Below, piece after piece: positions 1 through 5,264 of a stretch of DNA of 6,411 nucleotides (within the stretch, counting starts at the first letter, position 1; each line of letters starts with the position of its first letter). Source of the stretch: Dehalococcoidales bacterium. Its GTDB lineage: Bacteria; Chloroflexota; Dehalococcoidia; Dehalococcoidales; JAQTVP01. Made by a program: the position numbers and the translations under genes. The notes beneath the pieces were generated by a model that saw only the letters and a program-made list of their open reading frames with translations, was not told the DNA's origin and ran no database searches. The stretch covers positions 1 to 6,411 of the forward strand of contig JAQTVP010000095.1 in NCBI GenBank assembly GCA_028707015.1, in the 5' to 3' direction.

Positions 1-308
1 GGGCTAGTTTAGTTACCGGAATCAGCTTTATTATTGCTGCTATTAGCAAAAGTTTCATGTCAGTACTGGCTTTGGGTATGCTTATTCTTATTATCCTGTT
101 TATTCCAACATTTGGCGTAATGTTCCCTGGGGTGGCTAGTGGTTGGGTAAAAGCTATTCCCTCTTATTATCTGGTAGATACAATTCACCGTGCTTCAAAC
201 TTTGGTGTGGGCTGGGGTGATATGTGGTATAACCTGGTGATACTAATGGGGTTTGATCTGGTTCTAACCTGGATTGGTATCGTGGTGCTTAGGAGGAAAT
301 ACCGATGA
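1..308 (+). CDS. ABC-2 type transporter permease, C-terminal fragment (5' end outside window)
   Basis: The reading frame is open from base 3 (101 visible residues) and ends with TGA at 306-308; the true start lies upstream of the window. The visible part is very hydrophobic, with a helix at about residues 1-14, a long helix at about 20-41 and a last helix at about 76-97, followed by a basic end (LRRKYR). Between the last two helices the segment VASGWVKAIPSYYLVDTI is the usual pre-final-helix pattern of ABC-2 permeases, and the next gene has an equivalent (IPQWIAKIFPTYYILQPI). This points to a membrane subunit of an ABC exporter, probably pairing with the overlapping downstream permease. The substrate cannot be told. 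An in-frame ATG at 57 lies inside the gene and is not the start, because the frame upstream of it encodes matching hydrophobic sequence. Confidence 0.85.
   Translation, partial: ASLVTGISFIIAAISKSFMSVLALGMLILIILFIPTFGVMFPGVASGWVKAIPSYYLVDTIHRASNFGVGWGDMWYNLVILMGFDLVLTWIGIVVLRRKYR
291..296 (+). promoter_or_regulatory. Strong Shine-Dalgarno site for the second permease
   Basis: AGGAGG, a perfect match to the anti-SD core, lies 8 bases before the ATG at 305. It sits inside the last codons of the upstream permease. Together with the 4-base ATGA overlap it fixes the start and implies translational coupling of the two permease genes. Confidence 0.85.
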
Positions 309-1366
309 GTTTAAAGCATGTAGGTATATTGCTAAGTAACGAGTTATGGCATGGGCCCAAAAACGTTATTTTGATCTGGGCAATTGTTATGCCTCTTATT
401 ATCTCTTTCGTATTCTCGTTAATCTTTGGTACTTTATTTAGTGAAACGCCAAAATTGGGTCTGGTAGATGAGGACAATTCACAACTGGTTATTATGAGCG
501 AACAGCTAAGCTCAGTAATTACCAAAGAATATAATAATGTTACTGAAATTAAACAGGCAGTAGAAAATGGTGCTGTAGATGTGGGTATGATCATACCGGC
601 CAATTTTGATAATTTGGTAATCCAGGGCAAAGAAATCGAGATTAAGACATTTATCTGGGGAGAAAGTCTGGCTAAAAACCGTACTATACTGGGAGCAACT
701 ATCATTAATTTAGTCCGGGAACTCGTTGGTCAGGAAGCTCCGGTTACGATTGAGCCAATTACTCTGGGTGATGAAGTGAATATACCCTGGAATGACCGCC
801 TGCTGCCGCTTATTGTGCTAATGGCTATGTTTTTAGGTGGACTTTTCCTGCCGGCAACTTCATTAATAAATGAAAAAGAGAAGAAAACTCTTGAAGCATT
901 GGTCGTAACACCGGTAAGTATTGGAGATGTTTTTATAGCTAAAGGTCTGGTGGGTATAATTCTTAGTCTGGTCATGGGTATAATTATTTTAATAATAAAC
1001 CAGGCTTTTGGGGCAGAGCCGGCATTGCTAATTATGGTATTAGCCCTGGGAGCTGTTATGGCAGCAGAAATTGGGCTCTTGTGCGGTGCTGTATTGAAAA
1101 ATATCACTACTCTTTTTGCTGTTTGGAAGTCCGGTGGTATCCTGCTGTTTGGTCCGGCCATAATATATATGTTTCCACAGATTCCGCAGTGGATTGCTAA
1201 AATATTCCCTACCTATTATATTTTGCAGCCAATCATAACCATTAGCCAAGGTGGGGGAGACTGGGCAAGTATTGCCACCAGTGTTTTTGTTTTGATTGGC
1301 CTGGATGTAATTCTAATTGGTGTAATCATGATTACACTGAAGAAGATGAGGCAGTTTGCTGTATAG
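305..1366 (+). CDS. ABC-2 family transporter permease with large extracytoplasmic domain
   Basis: This 353-residue membrane protein has the layout of the ABC2_membrane_3 / NatB-like family. A first helix at about residues 21-45 is followed by a soluble domain at about 46-165 that should lie outside the membrane; it begins with the typical LGLVDEDNSQL strand. Five more helices follow at about 166-187, 210-233, 238-263, 267-290 and 320-346. The cytoplasmic segment NEKEKKTLEALVVTPVS (189-205) between helices 2 and 3 is the conserved family signature thought to contact the ATPase. The family exports drugs, ions, lipids or peptides; nothing here identifies the substrate. The start is set by the AGGAGG site and the ATGA overlap with the preceding permease, its likely partner. 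It is the last gene of its operon, since glyA converges on it. Length and motifs look intact. Confidence 0.88.
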   Translation: MSLKHVGILLSNELWHGPKNVILIWAIVMPLIISFVFSLIFGTLFSETPKLGLVDEDNSQLVIMSEQLSSVITKEYNNVTEIKQAVENGAVDVGMIIPANFDNLVIQGKEIEIKTFIWGESLAKNRTILGATIINLVRELVGQEAPVTIEPITLGDEVNIPWNDRLLPLIVLMAMFLGGLFLPATSLINEKEKKTLEALVVTPVSIGDVFIAKGLVGIILSLVMGIIILIINQAFGAEPALLIMVLALGAVMAAEIGLLCGAVLKNITTLFAVWKSGGILLFGPAIIYMFPQIPQWIAKIFPTYYILQPIITISQGGGDWASIATSVFVLIGLDVILIGVIMITLKKMRQFAV

Positions 1367-1429
1367 TCAGGATTGAGTAATATACAAATAGGGATTACGT
1401 GTGTATTCATTGCGCCAGTATTTTTACCC

Positions 1430-1541
1430 GGAATAACCTGATTATCCAAGGGAAACGCTAGAGTTTACGGTCTATTAGAAATCTTATTTTAAAATAAATA
1501 ACTTGTATATCATCCAGAAATGCTAACACTTGGGTTATTCC
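1430..1541. repeat. Split inverted repeat in the convergent intergenic region
   Basis: CTTGGGTTATTCC at 1529-1541 is complementary to GGAATAAC (1430-1437) plus CCAAG (1446-1450), giving 13 base pairs interrupted by an 8-base bulge on the left side. The enclosed loop is about 78 bases. Such a stem would form in transcripts from either strand, so it could take part in ending or processing both mRNAs. It may also be chance; the loop is long and there is no T-tract beside it. Confidence 0.35.
1484..1497. repeat. AT-only 14-bp perfect palindrome
   Basis: TTATTTTAAAATAA reads the same on both strands. It lies near the middle of the convergent intergenic region. With no GC pairs and no loop it would make a weak RNA hairpin, so a terminator role is doubtful. 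Low-complexity AT sequence makes chance likely. Confidence 0.4.
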
Positions 1542-1570
1542 AGCTTGGGTTTAATATTAAATAAAGATTA

Positions 1571-2818
1571 TTAGCTGTCAATACCTGGAACGGGGAAACG
1601 GGAACATATCTGGCTAACTTCTTGACTCACTTGCTGTTGAATACTTGTGTTATTAATATTTTTTATTATCTTTACAATTAATGAGGCAATTTGCTTCATT
1701 TCATCTTTACCAAAACCGCGTGATGTTACTGCCGGTGTGCCAAGTCTGATACCGGTGGTTGTTCTGGGTGAGAAGCTGCTGGCAAATGGGATAGTGTTTC
1801 GGTTAATTACGATACCTGTCTTGCCCAGAGTCTCCTCAGCGTCCTTGCCGCTAACTCCTATTTCAGTAAGGTCTACCAGTATCAGGTGGTTATCTGTACC
1901 ATCCGATATTAAACGCATTCCTAATTGCTTGAGCTCGGTAGCGAGAGTAAGGGCATTATCCAGTATTGCCCGCTGATAGTCCGTAAAGGCGGGTTGCATT
2001 ACTTCATGAAAAGCAACTGCTTTGGCAGCAATAACATGCATAAGGGGACCACCTTGCATCTGGGGGAAGACACCTGAATTTATCGCTGAAGCTAGTTCAC
2101 TGCGGCATAGAATAAAGCCGCCCCGCGGTCCGCGTAATGTCTTGTGGGTAGTTGATGTTATTACATCAGCATATGGTACCGGGCTGGGATGCAGCCCAAC
2201 AGCTATCAAGCCGGCAATATGAGCCATATCAATCATAAGTTTGGCTCCTACCAGGTCAGCAATGTAGCGTAAACGTTCAAAATCAATAACTCTGGGATAA
2301 GCACTGGCTCCGGCCACAATTAATTTGGGTTTGTGCTGCAGGGTTAAGTTCTCCAGTTCTTGATAGTCAATTCTTTCTGTCTCGCGGCTGACGCCATAGG
2401 CAATAAAATTATAGGATTTACCGGAGAAACTTGCTTTGGAACCGTGAGTAAGATGACCACCGTGAGACAGGCTCATACCCATAACCGTGTCACCATAGTT
2501 GAGCAAAGCATAATAGGCTGCCATATTAGCCTGGGCACCACTATGCGGTTGTACATTAGCATGTTCAGCATGGAAAATTTCTTTAGCTCGTTCAATAGCT
2601 AGACTTTCAATTGTATCCATATTTTCACAGCCGCCGTAGTAGCGCTGTCCAGGATAACCTTCGGCATATTTATTAGTTAAAAATGACCCCTGAGCTTCAA
2701 GCACAGCTCTACTGGCGTAGTTTTCAGAGGCGATGAGGTTTATGGTCTCTTTTTGGCGTTTTCTTTCTATATCAAGGGCATTACTTATTTCCGGGTCAGT
2801 TTGGCTTAAAAAACTCAT
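1571..2818 (-). CDS. glyA: Serine hydroxymethyltransferase
   Basis: A PLP-dependent cytosolic enzyme that interconverts serine and glycine, moving a one-carbon unit to and from tetrahydrofolate; it feeds thymidylate, purine and methionine synthesis. At 415 residues it has the usual bacterial length. Visible landmarks are NLIASENYAS (27-36), NKYAEGYPGQRYYGGCE (49-65) in the substrate and folate region, MIDMAHIAGL (195-204) with the PLP-contacting Asp197 and His200, the signature TSTTHKTLRGPRGG (221-234) with Lys226 as the residue expected to form the PLP Schiff base, and GIRLGTPAVTSRG (356-368) with Arg357 expected to bind the substrate carboxylate. The C-terminus RFPVPGIDS is also typical. 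The start is supported by AGGA 7 bases upstream and by the full-length N-terminus. It is monocistronic as far as seen, transcribed away from the glycosylase operon and toward the permease genes. No defects were seen. Confidence 0.98.
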   Translation of the reverse strand: MSFLSQTDPEISNALDIERKRQKETINLIASENYASRAVLEAQGSFLTNKYAEGYPGQRYYGGCENMDTIESLAIERAKEIFHAEHANVQPHSGAQANMAAYYALLNYGDTVMGMSLSHGGHLTHGSKASFSGKSYNFIAYGVSRETERIDYQELENLTLQHKPKLIVAGASAYPRVIDFERLRYIADLVGAKLMIDMAHIAGLIAVGLHPSPVPYADVITSTTHKTLRGPRGGFILCRSELASAINSGVFPQMQGGPLMHVIAAKAVAFHEVMQPAFTDYQRAILDNALTLATELKQLGMRLISDGTDNHLILVDLTEIGVSGKDAEETLGKTGIVINRNTIPFASSFSPRTTTGIRLGTPAVTSRGFGKDEMKQIASLIVKIIKNINNTSIQQQVSQEVSQICSRFPVPGIDS

Positions 2819-2825
2819 ATTTATT

Positions 2826-2831
2826 TCCTTT
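2826..2831 (-). promoter_or_regulatory. Ribosome binding site of glyA
   Basis: On the minus strand this reads AAAGGA, with the AGGA core ending 7 bases before the ATG at 2818-2816. It supports the chosen glyA start. Confidence 0.7.
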
Positions 2832-2854
2832 CTTGGGATAAGGTGAATGCTAAA

Positions 2855-2865
2855 TGTAGTCTACA
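2855..2865. promoter_or_regulatory. Small palindrome over the glyA -10 box, candidate operator
   Basis: TGTAG-T-CTACA is a perfect inverted repeat with 5-base arms and one central base. It covers the predicted glyA -10 element, the place where a bound repressor would block RNA polymerase. No matching regulator is known to me and the site is short, so this is a weak proposal. Confidence 0.3.
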
Positions 2866-2886
2866 ACTGTGAGCCTGTACTGTCAA
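2858..2886 (-). promoter_or_regulatory. Predicted sigma70-type promoter of glyA
   Basis: On the minus strand a perfect -35 box TTGACA (2886-2881) is followed, after exactly 17 bases, by TAGACT (2863-2858), which matches 4 of 6 positions of the -10 consensus. Transcription would start near 2851, giving a leader of only about 32 bases before the glyA ATG. That is too short for a riboswitch. The -10 box is overlapped by a small palindrome at 2855-2865. Confidence 0.65.
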
Positions 2887-2897
2887 CAATCACTTAA

Positions 2898-2926
2898 TTG
2901 ACTTTACATATTGTGCGTGTTATCAT
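2898..2926 (+). promoter_or_regulatory. Predicted sigma70-type promoter of the UDG-rnj-ftsK operon
   Basis: TTGACT (2898-2903, 5 of 6 matches to the -35 consensus) and TATCAT (2921-2926, 5 of 6 matches to the -10 consensus) are separated by exactly 17 bases. Transcription would start near 2933, leaving a leader of about 45 bases. It faces away from the glyA promoter, and only 11 bases separate the two -35 boxes, so the two polymerases may compete or be regulated together. Confidence 0.72.
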
Positions 2927-2950
2927 AATTAGTAGTATATTATTTTTAAA

Positions 2951-2970
2951 TATTAAATTTTAATTTAATA
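2951..2970. repeat. AT-only inverted repeat in the operon leader
   Basis: TATTAAATT (2951-2959) and AATTTAATA (2962-2970) are perfect reverse complements separated by TT. The repeat lies in the predicted leader and abuts the weak GGAC ribosome binding region at 2971-2974, just before the ATG at 2978. It may be an operator or merely AT-rich leader sequence, since a 2-base loop does not favour an RNA hairpin with all 9 pairs. In such AT-rich DNA a chance match is plausible. Confidence 0.4.
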
Positions 2971-2977
2971 GGACAAA

Positions 2978-3580
2978 ATGTCGGCACTAAATAAGCTTAA
3001 TGAAGAAATAGCACTTTGCCAAAGTTGTGAACTGGCGAAATATAGAACGAAAGTGGTACCCGGTGAGGGAGTAGAGGATGCTGATTTGCTATTTGTTGGT
3101 GAAGCCCCGGGTTATCATGAAGACCAGCAAGGGCGTCCTTTTGTGGGAGCAGCGGGGTCATATCTGGACAAGCTGCTGGCATCTATCAATTTGAATCGTA
3201 AACAGGTCTATATTGCTAATGTGATAAAATGCCGGCCGGCAAAAAACCGTGATCCTTTACCAGTAGAAATACAAAACTGTCGTCATTGGCTGGAAAAACA
3301 GATTAAATTAATTAATCCCAAGATGATTGTAACACTCGGCCGCTATTCGATGGCAATGTTTTTTCCTAGTAAAATTATAAGTAAAATACATGGTACTTCT
3401 CAGAAAAAAGATGGCATAGTATATTTTGCCATGTATCATCCGGCGGCAGCTCTTCATCAGCAGCGCCTGCGTACAGTAATAGAAGCTGATATGCTTAAAA
3501 TTCCATTATTGCTGGCTCAGATGGAGGATATAGCTAAAGCCGAACAACAGCCACAACAATTAAGTATGTTTGGGGATTAA
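2978..3580 (+). CDS. Family 4 uracil-DNA glycosylase, [4Fe-4S] type
   Basis: Removes uracil from DNA at the start of base excision repair; older annotation calls the family 'phage SPO1 DNA polymerase-related'. The 200-residue length fits. The four cysteines expected to bind a 4Fe-4S cluster are present: Cys14 and Cys17 (CxxC), then Cys85 and Cys101. The catalytic and uracil-pocket motifs are GEAPGYHEDQQGRPFVG (41-57), NVIKCRP (81-87) and HPAAALH (154-160). The C-terminus ends QQLSMFGD; QLSMF (194-198) closely resembles the bacterial sliding-clamp binding peptide QL(S/D)LF. The ATG is preceded by a weak AGGA only 4 bases upstream, so translation may be modest. The CxxC near the N-terminus supports this start. 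It is the first gene of an operon, with rnj starting 3 bases after its stop. No defects were seen. Confidence 0.95.
   Translation: MSALNKLNEEIALCQSCELAKYRTKVVPGEGVEDADLLFVGEAPGYHEDQQGRPFVGAAGSYLDKLLASINLNRKQVYIANVIKCRPAKNRDPLPVEIQNCRHWLEKQIKLINPKMIVTLGRYSMAMFFPSKIISKIHGTSQKKDGIVYFAMYHPAAALHQQRLRTVIEADMLKIPLLLAQMEDIAKAEQQPQQLSMFGD
3572..3576 (+). promoter_or_regulatory. Ribosome binding site of rnj inside the glycosylase 3' end
   Basis: GGGGA lies within the last codons of the glycosylase gene, 7 bases before the rnj ATG at 3584. The two genes are separated by only 3 bases, so rnj translation is probably coupled to that of the upstream gene. Confidence 0.6.
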
Positions 3581-3583
3581 AAT

Positions 3584-5242
3584 ATGCCTACACGTAAATT
3601 AAAAATAATACCTCTCGGCGGACTGGGCGAAATCGGTAAAAATATGATGGTGATGGAATATGAAAATGACATCCTCATTATTGATGCCGGGCTTATGTTC
3701 CCCGAAGAAGAAATGCTGGGTATTGATCTGGTAATTCCTGATATTAGCTATCTGCTGGAGAGACGCGAAAAAATCAGGGGTATAGTTATTACCCATGGTC
3801 ATGAGGATCATATTGGGGCTTTACCTTACTTATTACCTCAGCTTAATGTTCCTGTATATTCTACGAAACTAACTAATGGTCTCATTTCAGTTAAGCTGAA
3901 AGAGCGAAAAGCTCTGGTTGGAGCTGAACTTAATATTGTATCACCGGGAGATACGATTACTCTGGGTAAATTTAAGGTAGAATTTTTCCCAGTTTGTCAT
4001 AGTATTCCGGATGCAGCCGGACTAATTATTCATACTCCAGTAGGTATTGTAGTTCACAGCGGAGATTTTAAACTTGATTATACGCCGGTTGTTGGTAAAT
4101 CTACAGATTTGTCACGGCTGGCTCAGTTAGGAGCACAAGGAGTTTTATTACTTCTTTCTGATTCTACCTATGCTGAACTGCCTGGTTATACTCCCTCCGA
4201 AAGGGTGATTGGTGAAGCTTTGGATAATACTATGGCTAATGCCCCGGGCAGGGTAATTGTACCCACTTTTTCTTCTCTGGTATCGCGTATTCAGCAGGTT
4301 ATTGATTCGGCAGCAAAATACCAGCGTCGTATTTTTATTGTTGGGCGCAGTATGAGTGATACGGCGCGTATGGCGCAAAGGCTGGGTTATCTTAAAGCTC
4401 CTGATGGTATCCTGTGTCGGCTAGACGAGCTTAAAAACGTTCCCCGTAATAAAGTAGTATTTATTACTACCGGTAGTCAGGGAGAACCTACTTCGGCTCT
4501 GGTCCGAATTGCCAATCGGGACCACCGTCATGTTCGCATTAATCGTAAAGATACGGTAATAATTTCAGCAACGCCGGTTCCGGGTAATGAATCATTAGTT
4601 GCCAGAACTATAGATAGCTTATTCAAACAAGGCGCTGAAGTATTGTATAGAGAGGTAGCTCAGGTTCATGTTCACGGGCATGGTAGTCAAGAAGAGTTGA
4701 AATTACTGTTAAATCTGGTAAAACCTAAGTTCTTTATGCCTATTCATGGTGAGTATCGCCATTTAAATCTGCATGCTAAATTAGCCCAGTCAATCGGCAT
4801 GACTAAAGAAAACATCTTCGTGCAAGAAGATGGCGATATTCTTGAGCTTAATTCGCAGGCAGCTAAGATAACTGGTAAGATTACTTCAGGTAATGTATAT
4901 GTGGATGGTATGAGTGTTGGTGATATTGGCAGTGTTGTTTTGCGCAATCGGAGAATGCTGGCCAGAGATGGAATAGTAGTTGTGATTATTACTGTTAATA
5001 GACAAACAGGTAAATTAATAGGACGTCCTGATATTGTATCAAGAGGTTTTGTCGATACCAGGGAATCAAAAGATATGCTTGATAATAGTTGTGATGTAGT
5101 GGCCCAAGTCTTGGACCATAGTGGCAACCGTACTGTCGAATGGAGTTTCACTAACACAAAAGTTAGAGATTCATTAAATAAATATTATTATGAGCAAACT
5201 AAACGCCGCCCCATGATTCTTCCCTTTATGGTAAAGGTGTAA
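3584..5242 (+). CDS. rnj: Ribonuclease J (metallo-beta-lactamase / beta-CASP nuclease)
   Basis: A cytoplasmic RNase with 5'-3' exonuclease and endonuclease activity in mRNA decay and RNA maturation. The 552 residues match the usual length. The metallo-beta-lactamase motifs are intact: HGHEDH (71-76, with His71, His73, Asp75, His76), His139 in FFPVCHS, Asp161 in HSGDFK, and His388 in MPIHGE, so both zinc sites should form. The beta-CASP region spans roughly 200-370 with SDST (192-195) and VHVHGHGSQEEL (361-372). The C-terminal domain ends in TKRRPMILPFMVKV, close to Bacillus RNase J1 as I recall it. All metal ligands are kept, so this is an active J1-like enzyme and not a degenerate J2-like subunit. 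One oddity is His364, where the common motif HxSGH has Ser. It lies between the glycosylase gene (3-base gap) and ftsK (22-base gap) in one operon. Confidence 0.97.
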   Translation: MPTRKLKIIPLGGLGEIGKNMMVMEYENDILIIDAGLMFPEEEMLGIDLVIPDISYLLERREKIRGIVITHGHEDHIGALPYLLPQLNVPVYSTKLTNGLISVKLKERKALVGAELNIVSPGDTITLGKFKVEFFPVCHSIPDAAGLIIHTPVGIVVHSGDFKLDYTPVVGKSTDLSRLAQLGAQGVLLLLSDSTYAELPGYTPSERVIGEALDNTMANAPGRVIVPTFSSLVSRIQQVIDSAAKYQRRIFIVGRSMSDTARMAQRLGYLKAPDGILCRLDELKNVPRNKVVFITTGSQGEPTSALVRIANRDHRHVRINRKDTVIISATPVPGNESLVARTIDSLFKQGAEVLYREVAQVHVHGHGSQEELKLLLNLVKPKFFMPIHGEYRHLNLHAKLAQSIGMTKENIFVQEDGDILELNSQAAKITGKITSGNVYVDGMSVGDIGSVVLRNRRMLARDGIVVVIITVNRQTGKLIGRPDIVSRGFVDTRESKDMLDNSCDVVAQVLDHSGNRTVEWSFTNTKVRDSLNKYYYEQTKRRPMILPFMVKV

Positions 5243-5254
5243 ACTATTATTACC

Positions 5255-5260
5255 AGAGGG
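5255..5260 (+). promoter_or_regulatory. Ribosome binding site of ftsK
   Basis: AGAGGG ends 4 bases before the ATG at 5265. It lies in the 22-base gap after rnj and supports the chosen ftsK start; the gap is too short to hold a separate promoter. Confidence 0.6.
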
Positions 5261-5264
5261 TATT

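Larger units (their letters stand above)
1367..1570. other. Convergent intergenic region, AT-rich, no clear terminator
   Basis: These 204 bases separate the 3' ends of the permease operon and glyA, so both transcripts must end here or run into each other. I see no GC-rich hairpin followed by a T-run on either strand. The structure present is an AT-only 14-base palindrome at 1484-1497, a split inverted repeat (1430-1450 with 1529-1541) and a short direct repeat CTTGGGTT at 1529-1536 and 1544-1551. No credible coding sequence was found; a 14-codon ATG frame at 1520 has no ribosome binding site. Confidence 0.6.

Noticed and set aside
289..1449. Several long minus-strand open frames opposite the second permease gene
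   Set aside because: They are antisense to a clearly recognisable ABC-2 permease, show no family features and have no supporting ribosome binding sites; they are shadows.
1484..1497. AT-only palindrome as a Rho-independent terminator
   Set aside because: It has no GC pairs, no loop bases and no following T-tract, so it would not form a stable terminator hairpin.
1520..1564. 14-codon ATG frame in the convergent intergenic region
   Set aside because: Very short, with no ribosome binding site and no recognisable peptide pattern.
1647..2602. Plus-strand open frames across the glyA region
   Set aside because: They run opposite an intact glyA with all its signature motifs, and their predicted proteins resemble nothing recognisable.
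2819..2850. Riboswitch (glycine, folate or SAM type) in the glyA leader
   Set aside because: The predicted leader is only about 32 bases, too short for any of these aptamers, and no conserved aptamer core is visible.
4744..5157. 137-codon minus-strand open frame opposite the end of rnj
   Set aside because: The opposite strand encodes the conserved C-terminal part of RNase J; the frame is a codon-bias shadow.
3584..5242. RNase J2-like inactive paralogue
   Set aside because: All metal ligands of the HxHxDH motif and His139, Asp161 and His388 are present, as in active RNase J.
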